DNA from: an uncultured Prevotellaceae bacterium
GTDB taxonomy: Bacteria; Bacteroidota; Bacteroidia; Bacteroidales; Bacteroidaceae
DNA: 64,000 bases
Assembly (NCBI GenBank): GCA_946415365.1
Contig: CAMKSE010000018.1
Span: 30,293-94,292, forward strand
Direction of reading: 5' to 3'
The translations under genes were made by a program, and so were the position numbers. The notes beneath the pieces were generated by a model that was not told the origin of the DNA, ran no database searches, and saw only the letters and a program-made list of their open reading frames with translations. Shown here piece by piece: positions 53,618-60,091 of the stretch (positions within the stretch are counted from its first letter, which is position 1; every line of letters begins with the position of its first letter).

Positions 53618-53765
53618 GTGTTTTTCATGGTATTAGATTATTAAGGTTAAAAAGGAATTGTGTTTATCGTGAGATAAACATCATTCAAACTCCTCAAGCA
53701 ATACAAACATTTATTTGTAATGCTTGTGGTTCAAAAAAAGGGAGCCTGAGAAGGTTCCCTTTTTC
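53618..53765 (+). ncRNA. small RNA B (paralogue of small RNA A)
   Basis: About 148 nt between a promoter box and a strong terminator. The 5' part, GTGTTTTTCATGGTATTAGA followed by TTATTAAGGTTAAAAAGG, matches small RNA A with one substitution and a short insertion. It then gains two hairpins absent from A: TGTTTATC-gtga-GATAAACA (53661-53680) and an 11-bp stem with one mismatch at 53696-53725 (AAGCA.TACAAA / TTTGTA.TGCTT). The third hairpin is the terminator. Located between DUF3256 and the sigma factor gene. A 65-codon reading frame across it is judged spurious. Confidence 0.72.
53740..53764 (+). terminator. intrinsic terminator of small RNA B
   Basis: GGGAGCCT-gaga-AGGTTCCC, an 8-bp stem with one G-T pair, followed by TTTTT. 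Confidence 0.9.
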
Positions 53766-53840
53766 CGTCTACTACTGTTGACAAATCATAATATAACATA
53801 AAAAACGGGCAAAGATGACCATAATGCCGCAAAAAAGCCG

Positions 53841-53848
53841 TATATTTG
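53841..53848 (+). promoter_or_regulatory. -7 box of sigma factor gene
   Basis: TATATTTG followed by CATAAATTG, 24 bases ahead of the ATG at 53873. Confidence 0.65.
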
Positions 53849-53872
53849 CATAAATTGAAATGCAGATTGATT

Positions 53873-54577
53873 ATGGAAGATAGCGCATTGAACAGATATC
53901 TGGACGAGATCGGGCACGGAAGCCTGCTCTCCGACGAAGAGGAACGGTTGTTATCCGGGCAGATTCATAATGGTGACAAGGCAGCACTTGGCCGTCTTGT
54001 AGAGGCTAACCTGAAGTTTGTGGTTGCCATCGCCCGAAAGTATAAGGGGAATGGCTTGTCGATGGAAGATCTGGTCAGCGAGGGGAACGTCGGTCTGATG
54101 AAGGCTGCCTCGAAGTTTGATGGTGAGAAGGGTGTGCGGTTCGTGAAATTCGCCGTCACCTATGTCCGCCGTGAGATAGAGAAGGCAATAGCCAACTACG
54201 CCGGCATCTATCCTGTTCCGAAAGATCCTACTGGTGAGTCACTATTACGACAGCAGAGCCGGGCCTTGTCAGTGGACGCCCCGATGGGTTGGCGCTCGAA
54301 CATGAGCCTGCTCTCCGTACTGGTGAATCCAGATGCCACGATGGCCGATGTGCGCGTGCATTCCGAGTCCGACGAGGAAGCTGTCGAGAAGGCCCTGCTG
54401 TCGCTCGATGAACGTGAGAAGCTGGTTGTAAATGCCTATTTCGGCATCAGTCAGGAGCGTGAGACGATGGCCGAGATAGCCGAGGATATGGGATTGAAGC
54501 GTGAGCGTGTGCGCCAGATCCGTGACAAAGCCGTCCGCAAACTCCGCCGTGCCTATAAACGTTATAGGATGAAATGA
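53873..54577 (+). CDS. sigma-70 family alternative sigma factor
   Basis: 234 aa from MEDSALNRYLDEIGHG. Region 1.2/2: LLSDEEERLLSGQIHNGDKA, EANLKFVVAIARKYKG, LSMEDLVSEGNVGLMKAASK and RFVKFAVTYVRREIEKAI. Region 4: LDEREKLVVNAYFGI, TMAEIAEDMGLKRERVRQIR with the helix-turn-helix. Compared with the primary sigma of Bacteroidota, the tryptophans of the promoter-melting WWIRQ segment are replaced (VTYVRRE) and region 3 is short, so this is a non-primary member of the RpoD-like group. It has no anti-sigma neighbour. Confidence 0.92.
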   Translation: MEDSALNRYLDEIGHGSLLSDEEERLLSGQIHNGDKAALGRLVEANLKFVVAIARKYKGNGLSMEDLVSEGNVGLMKAASKFDGEKGVRFVKFAVTYVRREIEKAIANYAGIYPVPKDPTGESLLRQQSRALSVDAPMGWRSNMSLLSVLVNPDATMADVRVHSESDEEAVEKALLSLDEREKLVVNAYFGISQERETMAEIAEDMGLKRERVRQIRDKAVRKLRRAYKRYRMK

Positions 54578-54580
54578 AAA

Positions 54581-54607
54581 AGGCTCGTCATCACGACGAA
54601 CCTCTTT
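54581..54607 (+). terminator. intrinsic terminator of sigma factor gene
   Basis: AGG-c-TCGTC-atcac-GACGA-a-CCT stem with one mismatch followed by CTTTT, four bases after the stop codon. Confidence 0.75.
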
Positions 54608-54626
54608 TCCATAACCTAAAAACAGC

Positions 54627-54713
54627 GGAAGGTGAGGGATTCAAACCCCCGATACCCGAAAGGGGTATACCGGATTTCGAGTCCAGCGCGATCGATCACT
54701 CTGCCAACCTTCC
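54627..54713 (-). tRNA. tRNA-Ser (CGA)
   Basis: 87 nt on the minus strand. Acceptor stem GGAAGGT/ACCTTCC, anticodon stem CTGGA/TCCGG with loop CTCGAAA (anticodon CGA), a long class II variable arm (TACCCCTTTCGGGTA) typical of Ser, and T arm GGGGGTTTGAATCCCTC. CCA is not encoded. Reads UCG. Confidence 0.96.
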
Positions 54714-54757
54714 AATTTTTCAAAGATGAAAAGCCCTTGTTCGGACTTTTGCGGATG

Positions 54758-54765
54758 CAAAGGTA
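54758..54765 (-). promoter_or_regulatory. -7 box of tRNA-Ser gene
   Basis: TACCTTTG followed by CATCC on the minus strand, 44 bases upstream of the mature 5' end. The leader between contains a hairpin, AAAAGTCC-gaacaa-GGGCTTTT. Confidence 0.6.
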
Positions 54766-54859
54766 AGGAGAAAAATTGAAATAACCAAATTTTTCTGAGG
54801 AAAAGATAATATTATGCTTAGGAATTTGGAAATAAGGGAATTGGCGACTCATTCTGCCC

Positions 54860-55444
54860 TTATTCGAAGGATAGTTTTGAGAGCCGGTTGCGGAGTTGTT
54901 CGGCTTCGCTTTTCCGGATGCTTAATTTGATCTCACAGGTGTTATCGTAGGTCTGCGAGACGATACGCGGCTGCATCTCCTTCACGATGCGCATCACGTC
55001 GTTCATCATCGGGTAGGGGAAGGAGTAGGTGATGATTTCCTCTACCTGGCGCGTCTCCACTTGGCAATGGGCGATAGCGTCGGCTGCAGCCTCGCGATAG
55101 GCCACGATGAGTCCGCTGGTGCCGAGGTTCACGCCTCCGTAGTAACGCACTACGACGATCAGAATGTCCGTCAGTTCGTTTGAATTGATTTGCCCGAGTA
55201 TAGGTTTTCCGGCTGTGCTGGAGGGCTCGCCGTCGTCGTTGGCACGAAACTCCGTACGCTCAGGGCCAAGCATATAGGCGTAGCATACGTGTCGGGCATC
55301 GTAGTATTTCTTGCGGTAGCCGGCGATGATGTCCTTGATCTCTTCGACCGTAGACACATGATGAGCGAAGGCGAGGAATTTACTACGCTTCTCGGTATAG
55401 TAACCCTCGCCTTCGGTCTTAATCGTTTTATATTCGTCGAGCAT
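54860..55444 (-). CDS. IMPACT / YigZ family protein
   Basis: 194 aa. Motifs of the YigZ/IMPACT family: YYTEKRSKFLAFAHHVSTVE, ARHVCYAYMLGPE, DDGEPSSTAGKPILGQI and VVRYYGGVNLGTSGLIVAYR. The C-terminal domain is ferredoxin-like (FPYPMMNDVMRIVKEM). Eukaryotic IMPACT regulates translation through GCN2; the bacterial role is unknown. It follows carB on the same strand; the 47-base gap is filled with ACTAGT repeats reaching to 2 bases from the ATG. Confidence 0.93.
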   Translation of the reverse strand: MLDEYKTIKTEGEGYYTEKRSKFLAFAHHVSTVEEIKDIIAGYRKKYYDARHVCYAYMLGPERTEFRANDDGEPSSTAGKPILGQINSNELTDILIVVVRYYGGVNLGTSGLIVAYREAAADAIAHCQVETRQVEEIITYSFPYPMMNDVMRIVKEMQPRIVSQTYDNTCEIKLSIRKSEAEQLRNRLSKLSFE

Positions 55445-55445
55445 G

Positions 55446-55496
55446 ACTAGTATACTAGTTAGACTAGTCTGACTAGTTTAGACTAGTTTGACTAGT
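55446..55496. repeat. six-copy ACTAGT array with 8-10 bp period
   Basis: ACTAGT at 55446, 55454, 55463, 55472, 55482 and 55491. The linkers read ta, tag-type words, so the unit is about (T)xGACTAGT. It fills the carB-YigZ gap, and the last copy overlaps the carB stop codon. Confidence 0.88.
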
Positions 55497-58400
55497 TATT
55501 ATACTCCTGCCAGGACTTGATCTTCACGTCTTCGAGCTTCATGGCTGTGAAGGCCTCGATGAAAGCCTTGGCCAGACGCACGTTCGTCATCAGAGGAATG
55601 TTATGGTCGATGGCCCCACGGCGGATTCTGTAGCCGTTGGTCAGCTCGCGTGAACTGTGGTTCTTAGGCACGTTGATCACCAGGCCGACCTTATGCTGCG
55701 AGATGAGATCCATCACGTTGTTGTCGCCATCCTCATCAGGCCATGCCACGCTGACAGCCTTCACACCATTGTCGTTGAAGAACTTGGCGGTTCCTGCGGT
55801 AGCGTAGATGGTATAGCCCTTCTTGGCCAGCTGCTGAGCAGGTTCGAGCAGGGAAACCTTACCCTTGGCACCACCCGACGAGATCAGCACGGCATCCTTA
55901 GGAATGGAGTAGCCGGTAGCGACCAAAGAGTTCAGCATAGCCTCGTTGAGGTCGTCGCCCAGGCAACCGACCTCACCCGTTGAGCTCATGTCGACGCCCA
56001 ACACGGGGTCGGCATTCTGCAGACGGGCGAACGAGAACTGCGAAGCCTTCACACCGATGCGGTCAATGTCGAACTCGCTCTTCTCCGGACGCTGATAGGG
56101 AGCGTCGAGCATGATCTTCGTGGCGGTCTCGATGAAGTTGCGCTTCAGGATCTTCGACACGAAGGGGAACGAACGCGAGGCACGGAGGTTACACTCGATG
56201 ACCTTCACCTCACGGTTCTTGGCCAGGAACTGGATATTGAACGGACCGCTGATGTTCAGTTCGGCAGCGATCTTGTGTGCAATCTTCTTAATCTGACGGA
56301 TGGTTGAGAAGTAGATGTGCTGGGCGGGGAACACCATCGTGGCGTCGCCAGAGTGCACACCGGCATACTCAACGTGCTCGGAGATGGCATACTCGATCAC
56401 CTCACCCTTGTCGGCCACGGCGTCGAACTCAATCTCCTTCGTCTCGGTCATGAACTTAGACACCACCACGGGGAACTCCTTCGACACCTCGGTGGCCATG
56501 TTGAGGAAGCGATGCAGCTCCTCTTCGTCGTAGCAGACGTTCATCGCAGCCCCCGAGAGCACATACGAAGGACGCACGAGGACGGGATAGCCCACCTTCT
56601 CAACGAATTCCTTCACATCGTCGAAGCTTGTCAGAGCCCTCCATGCCGGCTGGTCGATGCCCAGCTTGTCGAGCATGGCCGAGAACTTGTCACGGTTCTC
56701 TGCGCGATCGATATTGACGGGCGACGTACCAAGTACGGGCACTCCCTGACGATAAAGCTTCATGGCGAGGTTGTTAGGTATCTGACCACCTACGGATACG
56801 ATCACGCCGCGTGGCTGCTCAAGGTCGATCACATCGAGCACACGCTCCAACGAGAGCTCGTCGAAGTAGAGACGGTCGCACATATCGTAGTCCGTTGATA
56901 CTGTCTCGGGGTTGTAGTTGATCATGATTGACTTGTAACCCAGTTTGCGGGCAGTATTGATGGCGTTCACCGAGCACCAGTCGAACTCCACGGACGAACC
57001 GATGCGGTAAGCACCAGAGCCAAGTACAACGACCGACTTCTCGTGGTTGTAGTAGTTGATATCGTGTGCAGGCTTGTACTGCTCGCCCTGAGGATTACCG
57101 AACGCGGGCGTGTGGGTGTATGTGAAATAGAGGTAGTTCGTCAGTTCAGGATTCTCTGAGGCCACCGTCGGGATACGCTTCACACTCGGCATAATGCCCT
57201 TCTGCTTACGATACTTGCGCACCTCAAGGTTCTCCTTCTCCATATTGCCGCCCTCGGGCTTCATGACGAAGCGGGCAATCTGGAAGTCTGAGAATCCGCA
57301 GCGTTTCACCTCCAGCAGCAGCTCGTCGGGCAGCTCCTCGAGGGAATTGTATTTCATCAGCTCGTGCTTCAGGTCTACGATATGCTTCAGGCGCTCCAGG
57401 AACCACACGTCGATCTTTGTCAGCTGCTCGATGCGCTCGATGGTGTAACCCTCCTCGAGTGCCTGGGCGATGGCGAAGATACGGAGGTCGGTGGGGTTGG
57501 CAAGTTCCTCTTCGAGGTTGTCGAACTTCGTGTGGTCGTTGCCCACGAATCCGTGCATGCCCTGACCGATCATGCGCAGACCCTTCTGGATCATCTCCTC
57601 GAAGCTGCGGCCGATACTCATGATCTCACCAACGGACTTCATCGATGAGCCGATCTGACGGCTGACACCCACGAACTTCGTCAGGTCCCAACGGGGAATC
57701 TTACAGATCATATAGTCGAGCTGCGGAGCGACGTAGGCCGATGATGTCGTGCCCATCTCACCAATCTGGTCGAGTGTGTAGCCGAGCGCGATCTTGGCTG
57801 CCACGAAGGCGAGGGGATAGCCGGTAGCCTTGGATGCAAGTGCTGAAGAACGCGAGAGACGGGCGTTGATCTCGATGATACGGTAGTCGTTGGTCTCTGC
57901 GTTGAAAGCGAACTGAATATTGCACTCGCCGACGATGCCCAGGTGCTTGACGCACTTGATGGTCAGATCCTGCAGCATCTTCACCTGATCCTCCTTCAGC
58001 GAACAGGTCGGAGCCACCACGATCGACTCTCCAGTGTGGATGCCGAGCGGGTCGAAATTCTCCATCGAGGCAACGGTGAAGCAACGGTCGTTGGCGTCGC
58101 GGATGCACTCGAACTCAATCTCCTTCCATCCCTTCAGCGACTCCTCAACAAGGATTTGCGGAGCGAAGGTGAAGGCCGACTCTGCAATCTCGATAAATTT
58201 CTTCTCGTCGGGGCAGATGCCAGAGCCGAGACCACCGAGGGCGTAGGCTGAACGGATCATGATAGGGAAGCCGATCTCGTGGGCTGCCTTCAGCGCGTCC
58301 TCCATCGACTCTACAGCGTGGCTCACGGGCACTTTTAGGTCGACTTCGGCCAGTTTCTTTACAAAAAGGTCGCGGTCTTCTGTGTTCATGATGGCCTCGA

Positions 58401-58752
58401 CGCTTGTTCCCAATACTTCAACTCCGTATTCTTTCAGAGTACCGTTCAGATAGAGCTCCGTTCCGCAGTTCAAAGCGGTCTGTCCTCCGAACGCCAGGAG
58501 AATACCGTCTGGCCGTTCCTTCTTGATGATTTCCGTCACAAAATGTGTATTCACCGGCTGGAAATACACCTTGTCTGCAATACCTTCACTAGTCTGGATA
58601 GTGGCGATGTTTGGGTTAACGAGAACGCTCTTGATTCCCTCCTCGCGGAGTGCTTTCAAAGCTTGTGAACCAGAGTAGTCAAACTCTCCTGCTTGTCCGA
58701 TTTTCAAGGCACCCGATCCGAGTACCAACACCTTTTTCAGTTCTTTCTTCAT
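55492..58752 (-). CDS. carB: carbamoyl-phosphate synthase large subunit
   Basis: 1086 aa from MKKELKKVLVLGSGALKIGQ at 58752. Two homologous halves, each with an ATP-grasp domain (GQAGEFDYSGSQALKALREE, GWKEIEFECIRD; second half VVLGSGAYRIGSSVEFDWCS, FVSKILKRNFIETAT), then an allosteric MGS-like domain from about 940 (VSLLEPAQQLAKKGYTIYAT). It makes carbamoyl phosphate for pyrimidine and arginine synthesis using ammonia from CarA. carA is not next to it here, at least not within 5 kb upstream. The frame stays open for 87 codons upstream of the chosen start. Confidence 0.96.
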   Translation of the reverse strand: MKKELKKVLVLGSGALKIGQAGEFDYSGSQALKALREEGIKSVLVNPNIATIQTSEGIADKVYFQPVNTHFVTEIIKKERPDGILLAFGGQTALNCGTELYLNGTLKEYGVEVLGTSVEAIMNTEDRDLFVKKLAEVDLKVPVSHAVESMEDALKAAHEIGFPIMIRSAYALGGLGSGICPDEKKFIEIAESAFTFAPQILVEESLKGWKEIEFECIRDANDRCFTVASMENFDPLGIHTGESIVVAPTCSLKEDQVKMLQDLTIKCVKHLGIVGECNIQFAFNAETNDYRIIEINARLSRSSALASKATGYPLAFVAAKIALGYTLDQIGEMGTTSSAYVAPQLDYMICKIPRWDLTKFVGVSRQIGSSMKSVGEIMSIGRSFEEMIQKGLRMIGQGMHGFVGNDHTKFDNLEEELANPTDLRIFAIAQALEEGYTIERIEQLTKIDVWFLERLKHIVDLKHELMKYNSLEELPDELLLEVKRCGFSDFQIARFVMKPEGGNMEKENLEVRKYRKQKGIMPSVKRIPTVASENPELTNYLYFTYTHTPAFGNPQGEQYKPAHDINYYNHEKSVVVLGSGAYRIGSSVEFDWCSVNAINTARKLGYKSIMINYNPETVSTDYDMCDRLYFDELSLERVLDVIDLEQPRGVIVSVGGQIPNNLAMKLYRQGVPVLGTSPVNIDRAENRDKFSAMLDKLGIDQPAWRALTSFDDVKEFVEKVGYPVLVRPSYVLSGAAMNVCYDEEELHRFLNMATEVSKEFPVVVSKFMTETKEIEFDAVADKGEVIEYAISEHVEYAGVHSGDATMVFPAQHIYFSTIRQIKKIAHKIAAELNISGPFNIQFLAKNREVKVIECNLRASRSFPFVSKILKRNFIETATKIMLDAPYQRPEKSEFDIDRIGVKASQFSFARLQNADPVLGVDMSSTGEVGCLGDDLNEAMLNSLVATGYSIPKDAVLISSGGAKGKVSLLEPAQQLAKKGYTIYATAGTAKFFNDNGVKAVSVAWPDEDGDNNVMDLISQHKVGLVINVPKNHSSRELTNGYRIRRGAIDHNIPLMTNVRLAKAFIEAFTAMKLEDVKIKSWQEYNN

Positions 58753-58790
58753 TTTGGGTTGATTTTGTATCCTTGTTTTTAAATCGCGTG

Positions 58791-58798
58791 CAAAGTTA
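58791..58798 (-). promoter_or_regulatory. -7 box of carB
   Basis: TAACTTTG followed by CACGC on the minus strand, 38 bases ahead of the carB ATG at 58752. Confidence 0.7.
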
Positions 58799-59083
58799 CA
58801 AAGTTTTTCGGAAACCACCAAATATCGTCCCTCTGTTTTATGCCATTTATTGAAAGATTTGACCAAAACTCCCCAATAGCGCATTATTATTGCATATACA
58901 TACTGTTTGTAGTACCCGACACGGATGAAGTGGCGGGGTGGGGTGAAGGGGTCGAGGACGAATCTGATGATGAGACTGAAGAACTCGAGGATCTTTTCAA
59001 CTATTTTGTTCATAACTTTTGGTGTTTTAAATGGTGAATTACTTGGGTTATTTCGTGGCCGGAACCACTTCTCTTTTACTTTG

Positions 59084-59091
59084 CAAAGTTA
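59084..59091 (-). promoter_or_regulatory. second -7 box, upstream of the carB in-frame extension
   Basis: TAACTTTG followed by CAAAG on the minus strand. The next ATG on that strand is at 59013, which opens the frame running uninterrupted into carB. Confidence 0.5.
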
Positions 59092-59280
59092 CAAAAAATA
59101 ATTGAGAATACCAAACTTTTTCTCAATTATTTTCATCAAATTTCACTCCTTTGTCAGGATATTTTCTGACAAGCGATATCACATAGATGAACCCTCTGTT
59201 ATACGTGTCTTTGTTTGCTTACTAAAGGGTGGAAAAATTAAAAAAACTCCGATATTCTTGCAAAACTCAGAATTTCTTTT

Positions 59281-59288
59281 TATATTTG
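59281..59288 (+). promoter_or_regulatory. -7 box of the MNT antitoxin gene
   Basis: TATATTTG followed by CACCGTG, 20 bases ahead of the ATG at 59309. Confidence 0.6.
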
Positions 59289-59308
59289 CACCGTGAAATG
59301 ATTTATTT

Positions 59309-59614
59309 ATGAGAACTGCGAATGAATACATTGATCTGATATCTGCCCATGCAGATGAGTTGCGTAGCCAGTTCGGCATACGAACTTTGCGGTTGTTTGG
59401 CTCTGTTTCAAGAGGTGAACAGCGTGAAGACAGCGATGTGGACATTTGTGTTGACATGGAGCCGAGCCTCTATCTCCTTGTCCGTCTGAAGCGGTTCCTG
59501 GAACAGTTACTCCAATGCACGGTCGATGTGGTTCGCATGCATAGGCACATCAATCCCTATCTCCTTGAAAATATTGAGCGCGATGGAATTTACGTCATCA
59601 GATTTCGATATTGA
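59309..59614 (+). CDS. MNT-type nucleotidyltransferase (antitoxin-like)
   Basis: 101 aa minimal nucleotidyltransferase. Catalytic motif GSVSRGEQREDSDVDICVDM (GSxxRG ... SDxD) at about residues 31-50; a later VDVV strand follows at 71-74. In MNT-HEPN modules such a protein AMPylates and silences the HEPN ribonuclease encoded just downstream. Here the C-terminus reads IERDGIYVIRFRY, a few residues beyond the usual IYV end, because it runs into the remains of the HEPN gene. Intact catalytic residues suggest it was functional until recently or has another use. Confidence 0.88.
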   Translation: MRTANEYIDLISAHADELRSQFGIRTLRLFGSVSRGEQREDSDVDICVDMEPSLYLLVRLKRFLEQLLQCTVDVVRMHRHINPYLLENIERDGIYVIRFRY

Positions 59615-59696
59615 CGGCGACGTCATTTTCTCCTCTGTGAAGAACGACCTCGACCCATTAGGAAAGGCAATAGACTATTTCTTAGATAAGATCTAA
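59583..59696 (+). pseudogene. truncated HEPN toxin remnant
   Basis: A 37-codon frame (MEFTSSDFDIDGDVIFSSVK then NDLDPLGKAIDYFLDKI, stop at 59694-59696) overlaps the MNT 3' end in another frame. It matches the last 30 or so residues of DUF86-type HEPN proteins, the part that follows the catalytic RX4-6H motif (usual form: HxYFxIDxxxVxxxVKNDLP). The whole N-terminal part, with the active site, is absent, so no toxin can be made. Match is from memory of the family. Confidence 0.6.
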
Positions 59697-59706
59697 TGTT
59701 GAACCC

Positions 59707-60087
59707 TCAAAACAAATCGCTTATTGTAAAAAGGGCGTGGAGGTGCCTGCCCCCGTTGCGCTCTATGAACGGGCGATTGGCATAAAAATCAGCCTTGGTA
59801 GGTTTGCTCACTTTACTTAATGTAGCAAAAGATGTAGATGTAATAGACTCTACATGAGTACCTTTCTCATCTACATCAATCTCTATATTTTGTTTCATCT
59901 TGTACCACACCGGTGTTGGGATATTTTTGACAAAAGATATCATAAAAGAGTCCCTCTGTAATACGAAAAACGGAAGCTGATATGACTTCCGTTTTCCATA
60001 TTCTTCTTTAGATAAAAGGTCAAAGACAGTTATGAACTCATTCTCTTTTATATGGTAATCTATTGTCTCTAGTGAAGAAATATGCAA
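59707..60087 (-). pseudogene. serpin-like C-terminal fragment
   Basis: 126 codons. The segment IEIDVDEKGTHVESITSTSF resembles the serpin hinge and start of the reactive loop (usual IEVxEEGTEAAAxT), and KADFYANRPFIERNGG resembles the strand after it (FxADRPFLFxI). The large N-terminal serpin core is missing and the end lacks the usual ILFMG strand. Preceding residues (YQLPFFVLQRDSFMISFVKN) may be other gene remains. If a full serpin once existed it would have inhibited host or competitor proteases. It starts 4 bases after the BspA-like stop codon on the same strand. Alternative: an unrelated small hypothetical protein. Confidence 0.45.
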
Positions 60088-60091
60088 GAAG

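Noticed and set aside
53584..53781. 65-codon reading frame over small RNA B
   Set aside because: It starts inside the promoter, runs through three stable hairpins and the terminator, and has no protein-like pattern.
54616..54852. 78-codon frame on the minus strand near 54.7 kb
   Set aside because: It reads through the whole tRNA-Ser gene and its promoter; the tRNA explains the sequence.
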